Assembly: GCF_000297775.1 (NCBI RefSeq)
Contig: NZ_JH815516.1
Location: 169,420-233,419, forward strand
From: Sutterella wadsworthensis 2_1_59BFAA
GTDB lineage: Bacteria; Pseudomonadota; Gammaproteobacteria; Burkholderiales; Burkholderiaceae_F
DNA: 64,000 nt
Direction of reading: 5' to 3'
The notes under the pieces were generated by a model. The model did not search any database. It was not told where the DNA came from and saw only the letters and a list, made by a program, of their open reading frames with translations. Shown one piece after another: positions 34,904 to 43,225 of the stretch (the stretch's first letter is position 1; each line of letters begins with the position of its first letter). The position numbers and the translations under genes are program-made.

Positions 34904-35869
34904 ATGCAGATTACGCTTCGCCAGATGCAGGTCTTTCTTGCAGTCGCCCGCACCGAGAACCTGTCGGTTGCGGCGCAGGATCTTGCGATGAGCAAGAGCG
35001 CGGTGAGCCAGGCCCTGACGGAGCTCGAGGGGCGCCTCGGCGTCACGCTCTTCGAGCGCACCCGCGGCCGACTCCTTCTTTCGGCCGAAGGCAGACGCCT
35101 CAAGCCCGCCGCCGACGAGCTCATGGAGCGCACCGACGACATCGAGTCGCTCTTTTCGGGCCGCACGACGGGCCAGCTCAGGCTTGCCTGCACGTTCACG
35201 ATCGGCTCCTTCATGCTCTCGGACCTGATGCGCGACTTTCAGGCGCACGCGGGCTGGATGCCCGAAATGCGCATCGCCAACACCGCCGAGGTGGCCGAAT
35301 CGCTCCTCAACTTCTCGACCGACATCTCGATCGTCGAGGGCCCCGTCACAAATCCGCACCTCATCACCGAGCCGTGGATTTCCGACGAAATGGTCGTGGT
35401 GGCGCCCAAGGGGCACCGCCTCACGCAGGGCGTCGCGACCTGGGAGCAGCTCTCTCGCGAGCGCTGGATTCTTCGAGAGGAGGGCTCGAGCACTCGCATC
35501 TTCTTCGACGCCCAGATCGGCCTTCACCTCTCCGAGCACAACATCATCGCGAACGTCAACAGCTTCGAGGCGATCGTCGGCATGATCATCAACGGCATGG
35601 GCCTCACCTTCATCTCCGAGCGCATCCTCCACGATCCGTTCTTCGGTCCGCACCTCAGGCGTGTCAAGTGTCCCGAGACCTTCACAAGGCAGCTCTCCTT
35701 CTGCATGCACAAGCAGAAGTACCGCTCCTCCGACCTCCAGGCTTTCCTCGCCTTCTGCCGCCTTTGGGGCGAACAACTTCTCGAACGCGAGCACAGCCGC
35801 AGGCTCGAGGAGGAACAGGCGGCCATGGTCTTCACAAGTCCCTCCCGATTCAGCGGCGAGGTTGCCTAG
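34904..35869 (+). CDS. LysR-type transcriptional regulator
   Basis: 321 residues. HTH at 1-60 (MQITLRQMQVFLAVARTENLSVAAQDLAMSKSAVSQAL is its helix region) and an effector domain from 90 onward (LRLACTFTIGSFMLSDLMRDF; NSFEAIVGMIINGMGLTFI). The normal domain ends near LWGEQLLEREHSRR; the last residues (TSPSRFSGEVA) are encoded by a hairpin resembling the right ends of IS200/IS605-type elements in this window, so the C-terminal tail was probably acquired from mobile DNA. The regulon is unknown; the metallophosphoesterase downstream is a candidate. Confidence 0.88.
   Translation: MQITLRQMQVFLAVARTENLSVAAQDLAMSKSAVSQALTELEGRLGVTLFERTRGRLLLSAEGRRLKPAADELMERTDDIESLFSGRTTGQLRLACTFTIGSFMLSDLMRDFQAHAGWMPEMRIANTAEVAESLLNFSTDISIVEGPVTNPHLITEPWISDEMVVVAPKGHRLTQGVATWEQLSRERWILREEGSSTRIFFDAQIGLHLSEHNIIANVNSFEAIVGMIINGMGLTFISERILHDPFFGPHLRRVKCPETFTRQLSFCMHKQKYRSSDLQAFLAFCRLWGEQLLEREHSRRLEEEQAAMVFTSPSRFSGEVA
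35841..35865 (+). repeat. Solo IS605-type right-end hairpin in a LysR 3' end
   Basis: CCTCCCGATTCAGCGGCGAGG has the same frame (CCTCCC, short stem, GAGGTT) as the right ends at 13714-13740, 46640-46665 and 50210-50235. No element body remains beside it. Confidence 0.5.
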
Positions 35870-36091
35870 TTTCCTGACCTGCAGCCCTGCTGCATCCGGT
35901 CTTCCTTCCTCAGCCATTCTCTTGGGAATGGCAAAGCCGTCCACAGATGAGGACATTGCGCAAGAATTCGACGCCTTGCAGCACCAGTATTCCTGCGCCT
36001 CCGTGTACAATGCCTGCCGCTTCACGTTCGGACGGGCCTCCCTCAGGCTTTTCGCAGAAGTCTCCCAAACCACCAGACCGATTCCATTTCC

Positions 36092-37276
36092 ATGCACGTC
36101 ACCGTCTATCTCATCTGCGCGCTCGTCACGGCACTGATGGCCGCCTACGGCATCTGGCGCACGATCCGCATCGCCCATCTCGGCACGACCTCGAAGCTTG
36201 CCGTCACGGCCTTCTTTGCGCTTGCGGGCGCCTCGCACTTCGCCTTTCTCGACATGACGGACCTCTTCGAGCGCGCCTTCATCGTCGACACGCTGCCCGT
36301 CACGGGGCTCTTCGTGAGCTTTGCCTACTGGTTCTTCCTGCTGGCGCTCGCGCGCGACGTGATCGGCGGCGTGCGCGGACTCGTGCGCAGGAAGATGGGG
36401 CTTCCCGTCGAGAAGCGCGACCTCTTCACGATCGTCTCGACGTGCTTCGTGGCCGTCTTCGGCATCTTCTTCGGCATCACCTCGACCTGGAACGCGCTCT
36501 CCGAGCCCACGGTCGAGCCGATGACCGTGGCCGTCAGAAACCTTCCGCCCGAGCTCGAGGGCTTCAAGGTCGCCCAGATCACGGACCTGCACGCCTCGAA
36601 CCTCTTCCCCGCCGCCCGCACCGAAGCCGTGGTGAAGGCCGTCAATGAGGCCAGGCCCGACCTCGTCCTCATCACGGGCGACTTCTCCGACGGTCCGCTC
36701 GACAGGGAGGCTGCCGTTCTTCAGCGCGACGCGGACCTCGCGCCTCTTTCCGGCCTCAAGGCCGCCTACGGCATCTTCGGCGTGACGGGCAACCATGAGT
36801 ACATCCGTCCCGAGCGCGAGAAGCTCCTTGAGATCATCAGGCGCCATGGCGTCGTGATCCTCGAGAACGAGGCCGTCTCCATCGCCGTCAAGGGCCGCCG
36901 CGTGACGGTGGCGGGCGTGGACGACCTCGCGGCCGAGCGCACGGGCGCAGGCCGTCACGACCTTGCGGGTACGCTCTCCAATCTCGCCGACGACGACCTC
37001 CGCATCCTGATGGACCATCAGCCCCGCACGGCTCCCGAGGCTGCGAACCCTGCCTGGAAGGTGGATCTGCAGCTTTCGGGTCACACCCACGGCGGCCACA
37101 CGGGTCCCGTCGCGATTCTCGCTTCGCTTGCCAACAACGGCTTCGTCAAGGGCTTTTACGAGCTGGGCGGCATGAAGCTCTACGTCTCCCAGGGCGCGGG
37201 CTTCTGGGCGGGCTTCCCCGTGAGAAGCGGCACCTTCAACGAAATCCCGCTCATCACGTTCACGCGCGCCAACTGA
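36092..37276 (+). CDS. Membrane-anchored metallophosphoesterase (YkuE/YaeI-like)
   Basis: 394 residues. Four N-terminal hydrophobic helices (1-25, 35-55, 70-92, 112-135), then a calcineurin-type phosphoesterase domain from about 165. The metal ligands are visible: QITDLHAS, ITGDFSDG, VTGNHEY, and SGHTHGGH. Proteins of this type are membrane phosphodiesterases or lipid-phosphate hydrolases (UDP-DAG or UDP-diacylglucosamine-like substrates). The active site faces the periplasm or cytoplasm depending on topology, which I cannot settle. A shared terminator follows. Confidence 0.88.
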   Translation: MHVTVYLICALVTALMAAYGIWRTIRIAHLGTTSKLAVTAFFALAGASHFAFLDMTDLFERAFIVDTLPVTGLFVSFAYWFFLLALARDVIGGVRGLVRRKMGLPVEKRDLFTIVSTCFVAVFGIFFGITSTWNALSEPTVEPMTVAVRNLPPELEGFKVAQITDLHASNLFPAARTEAVVKAVNEARPDLVLITGDFSDGPLDREAAVLQRDADLAPLSGLKAAYGIFGVTGNHEYIRPEREKLLEIIRRHGVVILENEAVSIAVKGRRVTVAGVDDLAAERTGAGRHDLAGTLSNLADDDLRILMDHQPRTAPEAANPAWKVDLQLSGHTHGGHTGPVAILASLANNGFVKGFYELGGMKLYVSQGAGFWAGFPVRSGTFNEIPLITFTRAN

Positions 37277-37305
37277 TCGAGCAGCTTTTCGAGCATTCCC
37301 GGCAT

Positions 37306-37336
37306 GAAAAAGCCTCCCGACTTCGGGAGGCTTTTT
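37306..37336. terminator. Bidirectional terminator
   Basis: AAAAAGCCTCCCGA/CTTCGGGAGGCTTTTTT hairpin between the convergent phosphoesterase and aldehyde dehydrogenase genes. Confidence 0.9.
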
Positions 37337-37355
37337 TGATGAGTTTGGGCAGGTG

Positions 37356-38783
37356 TCAGTATGTCGTTCGGTCGAAGACGGCCTTCTGCTGCGTGAATTC
37401 GAGCAGGCCCGCGAGGCCGCCCTCACGTCCGATGCCGCTCTGCTTGTAGCCGCCGAAGGGCGCGGTGACGTCGCGCGGGGCGTCGTTGATGTAGACGTTG
37501 CCCGAGTGGATGCGCTTTGCGACCGCGACCGCCTCGGCCTTCGTCGGGGCGTGCACGTAGCCCGAGAGTCCGTAGGGCGTGTCGTTGGCGATTGAGACGG
37601 CCTCCTCGACGGTGTCGTAGGGAATGATGCAGAGCACGGGGCCGAAGATCTCCTCGCGGGCGATGCGCATGTCGTTTCTCACGTCGGAGAAGACGACGGG
37701 CCTGACGTAGTAGCCGCGGGACATGTCGGTGGGGACGCCGCCCATGACGAGTCGTGCGCCTTCGTCGATGCCGGCCTGCACGTATTCGGCGATCTTCTCG
37801 AACTGGGCCTTCGAGGAGACGGGGCCGATGTCGGTCTTCGGGTCGGTCGGGTCGCCGACGACGAGCTTCGCGGCGAGCTCACAGAATTCGGACTCGATGC
37901 GCGCGAGGTCGCGGCGGGGCACGATGAGGCGCGAGAGAGCCGTGCAGGTCTGGCCCGCGTTGAAGAAGATCGAGCTCAGGATCTTGGGGTAGGCGGCCGA
38001 GTAGTCGTCGGAGGGCAGGAACACGGCGGGGGACTTGCCGCCGAGCTCGAGGCTGATGTGCTTGACGCTCTCGAGCGCGCGCCGCGCGATGCGGATGCCG
38101 ACGGTGGTGGAGCCCGTGAAGCTCACCATGTCGACGTCGGGATGCGAGGCGAGGCGGTCGCCGAGTCTGGAGCCGCGACCGCTCACCATGTTGAAGACCC
38201 CCTTGGGGAAGCCCGCGCGGTCGAAGGCGTTGGCGAGCAGGCAGGCCGTGAGCGGCGTGTGCTGGCTGGGCTTGAGAACGACGGTGCAGCCCATCAGGAT
38301 GGCGGGGACGACCTTCTGGACGACCTGGCCGAGCGGGTAGTTCCAGGGCGTGACGCAGGCGACGACGCCGACGGGCTCGCGGTAGACGGTGGAGTTCGGG
38401 AGCGTTTCCTCGAGGACCATGCGTTCCGCCGCCTCGATGTAGGAGCGCACGCGCACGTACTGGTACTCGCAGTGGGTCCTGGTCGTGAAGCCGACGGGTG
38501 CGCCGAGTTCGGCCACTTCGAGCGGGATGATCTCGTCGTGCAGGGCCTCGAAGTTCGCGAGCATGGCCTTCATCAGGCGGATGCGTTCTGCGAGGGGCGT
38601 CGTGCGCCAGCCTTCGAGCGCGGCCTTTGCGGCCGCAACGGCGCGGTCCGCGTCGGCGGGCGTGCCGTCGGGGATGCGGGCGAAGCGCTCGAGCGTGGCG
38701 GGGTTCTCGACCTCGATCCAGGCGTCGTCCTCCGAAGGCGTCCATTCGCCGTTGATGTAGTGTTTTTCAAAATCCCATGACAT
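37356..38783 (-). CDS. NAD(P)-dependent aldehyde dehydrogenase
   Basis: 475 residues from MSWDFEKHYINGEW, the typical family start; the in-frame upstream extension is not coding. It oxidises an aldehyde to the acid in the cytoplasm. Motifs: VTPWNYPLGQ (cofactor), FTGSTTVG (Rossmann Gly loop), catalytic Glu in LELGGKSP, catalytic Cys in NAGQTCTALSR, and EEIFGPVL. The substrate cannot be assigned; short-chain aldehydes are most likely for this subfamily. Apparently single. Confidence 0.92.
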   Translation of the reverse strand: MSWDFEKHYINGEWTPSEDDAWIEVENPATLERFARIPDGTPADADRAVAAAKAALEGWRTTPLAERIRLMKAMLANFEALHDEIIPLEVAELGAPVGFTTRTHCEYQYVRVRSYIEAAERMVLEETLPNSTVYREPVGVVACVTPWNYPLGQVVQKVVPAILMGCTVVLKPSQHTPLTACLLANAFDRAGFPKGVFNMVSGRGSRLGDRLASHPDVDMVSFTGSTTVGIRIARRALESVKHISLELGGKSPAVFLPSDDYSAAYPKILSSIFFNAGQTCTALSRLIVPRRDLARIESEFCELAAKLVVGDPTDPKTDIGPVSSKAQFEKIAEYVQAGIDEGARLVMGGVPTDMSRGYYVRPVVFSDVRNDMRIAREEIFGPVLCIIPYDTVEEAVSIANDTPYGLSGYVHAPTKAEAVAVAKRIHSGNVYINDAPRDVTAPFGGYKQSGIGREGGLAGLLEFTQQKAVFDRTTY

Positions 38784-39244
38784 TTTGCGAATCCTTCTTC
38801 TTCTGTTTCTGTTTTTGCCGGCCTCGGGGCGCGTCAGCATCCGCGTCGGGGCCGGAAGCAGGGCACCAGATGTCCTAACTCTAGCGCAAAGCGAGGGGTT
38901 CTGCGGGCCTGCCCATAATGCTACAGCCTCAGGGAAGCCGAAGAGATAAGGCGTTTTGAGTAGGCGCATCTCTCGGGGCGGGCGGACCACACTCGGCTTT
39001 GCACGCCGTGCCGTTCCCGGATTTTTCGGCTTCTTTCCTGCTGCAACAGCCTCACGCAGTCGGACATGATTTGTTGCGCATAAGCGGCACGCCGACTGGC
39101 AAGATGTCTTCAACGGACGAACGACGGGAACCGAAGCGAAGGAAGCCCCGTCGGGCGGACCGCCATCCGAGAAACAGCATACATATAGGAGAGTGCGCGC
39201 AGGAGCAGGACCGACACTGCAAGCAACTGCACGCCGACGACATC
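38784..39244. other. Intergenic region, nothing recognised
   Basis: 460 bases before the small lipoprotein gene. No ORF with family resemblance. TAGGAG at about 39187 is not followed by a usable start. It presumably holds the promoters of the divergent genes. Confidence 0.4.
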
Positions 39245-39490
39245 ATGACATTCAACGCCAAGCTTCTCACTGCCACCGCCGCCGCTCTCATCGGTGCCAT
39301 CGCGCTCACGGGCTGCAACGAAGCCCCGGCTCCGGCCCCCGCCGCCGAACCCGCCGCGCAGACCCAGCCCGCTCCGGCCCCCGAGGCCCAGCAGCAGGCG
39401 CCCGAACAGGCTCAGCAGCAGGCTCCGGCCGAGGCCCAGAAGGCCCCCGAGCAGGCTCAGCCGGCCCCCGCGCCTGATGCCAAGAAGTAA
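39245..39490 (+). CDS. Small Pro/Ala/Gln-rich lipoprotein
   Basis: 81 residues. A lipoprotein signal (LLTATAAALIGAIALTGC) makes the Cys lipidated; the mature part is about 58 residues of APAPAAEPAAQ, QQAPEQAQ and similar repeats ending DAKK. It has no folded domain. Such proteins are surface-attached spacers or periplasmic decoys; function unknown. It is the first of three consecutive small exported proteins. Confidence 0.7.
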   Translation: MTFNAKLLTATAAALIGAIALTGCNEAPAPAPAAEPAAQTQPAPAPEAQQQAPEQAQQQAPAEAQKAPEQAQPAPAPDAKK

Positions 39491-39596
39491 GGCTTCGCCT
39501 TCATGACGGGAGGGAAGATCCCTCCCGACGCTTCGCCACGATCCATCAACCATATATTAAGGAAGGACCCGCGCCACAACGCAGTCCGAACACATC

Positions 39597-39896
39597 ATGA
39601 CGAACACCATCAAGCTTCTCGCCGTCGCCTCCGTTTTCCTCGCTTCCTCCGCCTTTGCGGCGAACCCGCCCGCGGCTCCCGAGCGCGAGGCCCAGCCGGC
39701 CGTCAAGGCTGCGCCCGCCGACCTTCAGGCACCGGCGCCCGCTGCCGACGTTCAGGATCCCGCGCTCAAGCTTCCCGCCGATCTGACCCCTGCCGACAAG
39801 GCGCAGACGGCCGACGAGCCGCAGCCGCAGGGCGGCAAGCAGGCTCCGCAGCCCGAAGAGGCCGCCCAGCCTGACAAGGCCGCCAAGGCCAAGTAA
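39597..39896 (+). CDS. Small exported Pro/Ala/Lys-rich protein
   Basis: 99 residues with a Sec signal (LLAVASVFLASSAFA-AN). The mature part is disordered and Pro/Ala/Asp-rich (APAPAADVQDPALKLPADLTPADK) and ends in KAAKAK. No Cys, so it is soluble rather than lipidated. Similar composition and position to the preceding lipoprotein suggest a related origin. Function unknown. Confidence 0.65.
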   Translation: MTNTIKLLAVASVFLASSAFAANPPAAPEREAQPAVKAAPADLQAPAPAADVQDPALKLPADLTPADKAQTADEPQPQGGKQAPQPEEAAQPDKAAKAK

Positions 39897-39976
39897 ACTC
39901 AAGTCAAGCCGACAATTCCAGAGAGAGCGGCGCGCCGAATCCGACGGTGTCGGGTGAAGGCGCGCCGTCGTCACAT

Positions 39977-40426
39977 ATGAAGAACGCCTCCAGAATCTCC
40001 ATCGCCGCCCTCTGTGCGGCCGCCGCCCTCGGTCTCGCGGGCTGCAATTCGCCTTCTTCGGGCACTGCGCCCGAGGCTGCTCCGGTCCAGGTTCAGGCTC
40101 AGGATCTCACGCCCATGCAGAAGGCCGCCGGCGTCTATGCGGGCGAACTTCCCTGCGCCGACTGCTCGGGCATCCGCACGACGCTCTACCTGAGGGCCAA
40201 CGGCGTCTACACGCGCATCTCCGAATACGTCGGCCGCGACACCTTCGAGGACGGCGGCCAGTGGACGATCGACGAGAAGGGCGTCGTCACGATGACGCCC
40301 GCCGTCAAGGGCGGACAGCCTTCGCTCGCTAGGGTTGAGGAGGGTGCCGTGAGGCTTCTCAACGCCGACGGCGATGCCGTCGAGGGGCCGATGGCGGACC
40401 TTTATGTCCTCAAAAAGGATCAGTGA
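39977..40426 (+). CDS. NlpE N-terminal-like lipoprotein
   Basis: 149 residues from MKNASRISIAALC; lipobox LGLAGC. The mature domain reads AAGVYAGELPCADCSGIRTTLYLRANGVY, matching the NlpE_N beta-barrel family with the CADC motif, then YVGRDTFEDGGQW and ...MADLYVLKKDQ. NlpE-type lipoproteins sense copper/outer-membrane stress in enterobacteria; the CxxC is probably redox active or metal binding. Only the N-terminal domain is present here. Signalling partners are not nearby. Confidence 0.8.
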   Translation: MKNASRISIAALCAAAALGLAGCNSPSSGTAPEAAPVQVQAQDLTPMQKAAGVYAGELPCADCSGIRTTLYLRANGVYTRISEYVGRDTFEDGGQWTIDEKGVVTMTPAVKGGQPSLARVEEGAVRLLNADGDAVEGPMADLYVLKKDQ

Positions 40427-40474
40427 TATAAACCCTAAGGTCTATGGAACGCCTCCCAGAGGTCGTGTAGACTC

Positions 40475-40801
40475 ATGAGCACGGACCATTGCCCGATCCC
40501 TCGGACACGGTCCGTTTTCCCAAGGACATTCCACAGAGACCATATGCAGACATCGAGTCCTCGTCTTGGCCCCAACGCTGCAGGAAGCAGGGGCGCACGC
40601 GATAATGCGCACGTCGTCACCCTGATCCAGGAGGCGCTCTGCTCGGGCGACGCACGATGCGTCGTCGAGGCCGTCGAGAAGGCCTGCCGACTCAAGGGCC
40701 TGCCCGTGCCTCACGAGCTTTACGGCGAAATGACGCTCGAGTCGCTCATCGCCGTCATGGCCGCGATCGGGCTTGATCTCAGGACCGAGAGACTCAACTG
40801 A
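40475..40801 (+). CDS. Reduced HigA/addiction-antidote-like protein
   Basis: 108 residues from 40475, or 85 from the ATG at 40544. The C-terminal part (VVTLIQEALCSGDARCVVEAVEKACRLKG ... TLESLIAVMAAIGLDLRTERLN) matches the first and last parts of 'addiction module antidote' HTH proteins, but the central helix-turn-helix (VAREAGVSRESLYK in the family) is missing. It is probably a decayed or diverged antitoxin without its toxin. Low certainty. Confidence 0.5.
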   Translation: MSTDHCPIPRTRSVFPRTFHRDHMQTSSPRLGPNAAGSRGARDNAHVVTLIQEALCSGDARCVVEAVEKACRLKGLPVPHELYGEMTLESLIAVMAAIGLDLRTERLN

Positions 40802-41172
40802 GAGCCTCCGAAGTTCCTCAACTGCACCGACTTCAGGGCCGACCGCTCTCCGCGCGCCGGCCTTTCTGTTGCTTAAAGACAACGGATTCGCGCACGGACC
40901 ACTGCGGCAGGGTTTCCGAGCATGATGTCACTTCCGTGGATCACGGACTGTCTCAAAACGCCTCGGCGAGCAGGCGTTCGAGCAAGATGCCCTGAGAGGC
41001 GCCCCTGCGGGCGGGGTTCGGCTGGGAGACGCAGCAATATTCTGCAAAGAAAGGGTGATGTTTCTGAACGCCAAGTGATTCCCGTTGTGGCTAGAATGAG
41101 TCCATGAGGGAGGAGATTGGTTTCTCCTGCAGATCTCAAGGCTTCAAACGCATACGCATCGGGAGGTGCCGC
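40802..41172. other. Intergenic region before the exported-protein cluster
   Basis: 371 bases. A TAGAAT -10-like element at about 41090 is preceded by CTGAACG, half of the palindrome found before two paralogues downstream. GGGAGG at 41161-41166 is the ribosome binding site of the next gene. No gene seen. Confidence 0.4.
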
Positions 41173-41562
41173 ATGCTTACACGCAGAAAGCTCATCATGG
41201 GTGCCGTCGCAACGGCGCTCGTCGGTCTGGGGGCGACGCCCGCGCTTGCGCGCGACGAGCGTCTTCTCGCCGACATTCTCTACGGGGTTTCCGACGCGCT
41301 CGTGCGCGACTACATCCGCGACCGCTACGAGGACGGCCGCTGGGACGGCCACTACTGGTACTACGGCGGACACCGCTACACGCCGCACGAGTACGGCCGC
41401 TACTGGGCTGAGGAATATCACCGCCAGCCGCCGAAGAAGCCCAAGAAGCGCAAGAAGCCGCATCCGCATCCCCGCGACTGGGACGATGACGACGATGATG
41501 ACGACGACCGTCGCCGCCCGCACCACCGTCCGCCGCCCCCGCCTCCACCTCACTGGGGATGA
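41173..41562 (+). CDS. Exported paralogue 1 of a tandem small-protein family (acidic/His-Pro tail)
   Basis: 129 residues from MLTRRKLIMGAVATALVGLG; the RR followed by a hydrophobic stretch and ALA is a Tat-type signal. The mature core is shared with the paralogues: LLADILYGVSDALVRDYI, then ED-GRWDGHYWYYGGHRYTPHEYGRYW. The tail is low complexity: Lys-Pro, His-Pro, nine Asp in a run, then His/Pro. GGAGG precedes the start. No known domain is recognised. The charged His/Asp tail could bind metal; this is speculation. Confidence 0.75.
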   Translation: MLTRRKLIMGAVATALVGLGATPALARDERLLADILYGVSDALVRDYIRDRYEDGRWDGHYWYYGGHRYTPHEYGRYWAEEYHRQPPKKPKKRKKPHPHPRDWDDDDDDDDDRRRPHHRPPPPPPPHWG

Positions 41563-41614
41563 CGGGAGCCGAGGGGCCCGATCCTGGCGGACGGGGCCTT
41601 CCGGAGACTTCAAG

Positions 41615-41654
41615 AAGGCAGCGACTCCGACGAGGAGTGCGCTGCCTTTCTCTT
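41615..41654 (+). terminator. Terminator after paralogue 1
   Basis: AAGGCAGCGACTCC pairs with GGAGTGCGCTGCCTT (one bulge), then TCTCTT. Confidence 0.75.
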
Positions 41655-41764
41655 GGCCGCCTGTGAAGCGTGAACTTCGTTACGGGGTCCGTCGGGCTCG
41701 GGCATGCGGATCGCGCACCTGATAAGATCGACGGACGACAATGCCTTTTCTTTCGGAGACATTC

Positions 41765-42052
41765 ATGACCGAAACCGCCGACGAGGCCCGCAGGCGCCTC
41801 GTGCTCGCCGCGCTCATCCTTCCTGTGCTCTGCGCCGCGCCAGTCGTCCCCGCCTTGTCCGCCCGGGCGGCGGAGCCTGAAGCGCCCGATGAGGAAGAGG
41901 ATGACGAGGAGCCTCGCGAAGATCAGGACGACGAAGAGGAATCTGAGGAGGGGCCCCTCCATGACGACGACGCCGACGAGGACAGCGACGTGAACCACGG
42001 GTTCGACGAGAGGGCCGGCGATCGCGGTGACGACCGCAGCGCCGAGCATTGA
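41765..42052 (+). CDS. Small exported acidic protein
   Basis: 95 residues; GGAGA is 5 nt before ATG 41765. An ARRRLVLAALILPVLCA stretch with a double-Arg start looks like an export signal, ending near ARAAEP. The mature part is almost entirely Glu/Asp (EEEDDEEPREDQDDEEESEEG) with a few His. It lacks the WDG core of its neighbours but lies between two of them and shares the signal and a charged tail. It could be a cation-binding or spacer protein. Function unknown. Confidence 0.6.
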   Translation: MTETADEARRRLVLAALILPVLCAAPVVPALSARAAEPEAPDEEEDDEEPREDQDDEEESEEGPLHDDDADEDSDVNHGFDERAGDRGDDRSAEH

Positions 42053-42099
42053 GCCGCATCTGCGGCAGGATTTGAGAAAAGCCCTTGAGAGGAGTTTTC

Positions 42100-42339
42100 A
42101 TGCTTTCGAGACGACGGATCATCATCGCCATGGCGGCCCTGACGGCCGCATTCCCCGCAGCTTCCCTTGCCGCACGAGCGGCGGCTTCGTGCCCGAGGCT
42201 TCAGGCTGAACGACGCGCGCCCCTGCAGCAGGACTTCACGCACGCCTGCGGCCGCTGCTGGGACGGGCACCACTGGAGCTGGGGCGGTCATCCGCTGCAC
42301 GCCCGTCCGGGACGTCTGCTTGAGGCGCGCGAGTCCTGA
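42100..42339 (+). CDS. Exported paralogue 2, short/degenerate
   Basis: 79 residues from MLSRRRIIIAMAALTAAFPAASLAARA with GGAG upstream. The signal peptide matches the family, but the LLADILYGVSDA block is replaced by SCPRLQAERRAPLQQDFT; only GRCWDGHHWSWGGHPLHARPGR recalls the core (GRWDGHYWYYGGHRYTP). It looks like a diverged or frame-damaged member of the family. No low-complexity tail. Confidence 0.5.
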   Translation: MLSRRRIIIAMAALTAAFPAASLAARAAASCPRLQAERRAPLQQDFTHACGRCWDGHHWSWGGHPLHARPGRLLEARES

Positions 42340-42456
42340 CGAGAGGGCGCAGGGGAGGGCTTTGCAAACAGCTCTTGTCTCCCTAAAACGACTGTGCCGC
42401 AGTAAATGTCAGTCTATATCAAGAGTGATGTCCAATTGTTGCGGTCGGTCTTTCCC

Positions 42457-42477
42457 TGAACGAGTGTTCACTAAAAT
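42457..42477 (+). promoter_or_regulatory. TGAACG palindrome joined to a -10 element
   Basis: TGAACGAGTGTTCA (42457-42470) is a near-perfect palindrome directly followed by C and TAAAAT (42472-42477), 42 nt before the next start. The same block, palindrome perfect, recurs at 43157-43177. Likely promoter with a TetR-type operator. Confidence 0.6.
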
Positions 42478-42519
42478 GGCCTCATTCGAGCAGCAACCGT
42501 TGATGACAGGCGGCCGCAG

Positions 42520-42951
42520 ATGCTCAACAGAAGAAAGGTTCTTTTCGGCGCCGCCGCCCTGATGGCCGCGGCCCTTCCCGCGATGCCCGTCATGGCGTCC
42601 GACAGCAGGCTTCTGGCCGACATCCTCGCGGGCGTCTCCGACGCCCTGACGCGGGACTACATCCGCAGGCATTATCAGGAAGGCCGCTGGGACGGCAGCC
42701 ACTGGAACTACGGCGGCCGCCGCTACACGGCCGCCGAGTACGGCCGCTACTGGTCGAAGCACTACGAGGAGCGCCGCGAGCCGAAGAAGCCGTCCGGGCC
42801 CGCGAAGCCGCCGCAGCATCCGCAGCATCCGCAGCAGAAGCCCGGGCCTCAGGCCGGCCGGAATCCTCCGAAGGGACCGGGGCACGACAACGGCAGGCAC
42901 GAAGGGCGCAAAAACGACGGGAGGCGCGACAACTGGGACGGCCCCCGCTGA
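42520..42951 (+). CDS. Exported paralogue 3 (Lys/Pro/Gln/Asn-rich tail)
   Basis: 143 residues from MLNRRKVLFGAAALMAAALPAMPVMA (Tat-type). The core is DSRLLADILAGVSDALTRDYI, then EGRWDGSHWNYGGRRYTAAEYGRYWSKHY. The tail is basic and Pro-rich (KPSGPAKPPQHPQHPQQKPG) ending in NDGRRDNWDGPR. It has its own promoter/operator block. The same core with a tail of different charge than paralogues 1 and 4 suggests domain swapping or repeat drift in the tail. Confidence 0.75.
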   Translation: MLNRRKVLFGAAALMAAALPAMPVMASDSRLLADILAGVSDALTRDYIRRHYQEGRWDGSHWNYGGRRYTAAEYGRYWSKHYEERREPKKPSGPAKPPQHPQHPQQKPGPQAGRNPPKGPGHDNGRHEGRKNDGRRDNWDGPR

Positions 42952-43021
42952 CTGAACGCTGCATGATGCCTTGATGAGCGGTCGAAAACGGAGAAGTGCA
43001 AGGGTGTCTTTACCCTTCTCC

Positions 43022-43053
43022 AGAAGGGCGGAGCGTGAGCTTCGCCCTTTTTT
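43022..43053 (+). terminator. Terminator after paralogue 3
   Basis: AAGGGCGGAGC/GCTTCGCCCTT stem with a GTGA loop and six T. Confidence 0.85.
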
Positions 43054-43156
43054 CGCCTGCGGGAGTAGGAAAGACATTGGAAACCCCGGCTTCATCCGAA
43101 GGGGCGGGCGGCGTCTGCGTCAAGAAGCTTCACGAAATGTACGAGACGTGGAATCC

Positions 43157-43177
43157 TGAACGAGCGTTCAGTAAAAT
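43157..43177 (+). promoter_or_regulatory. Second TGAACG palindrome with -10 element
   Basis: TGAACGAGCGTTCA (43157-43170, perfect palindrome), then G and TAAAAT (43172-43177), 48 nt upstream of paralogue 4. Same arrangement as at 42457. Confidence 0.6.
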
Positions 43178-43225
43178 AAGGTCATCAGGTTCCAACAATG
43201 ATTCCGTCTTCGTGAGGGAAACACC

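Noticed and set aside
34814..37426. 870-codon antisense frame over LysR and metallophosphoesterase genes
   Set aside because: Spans two genes in the opposite direction and has no recognisable domain.
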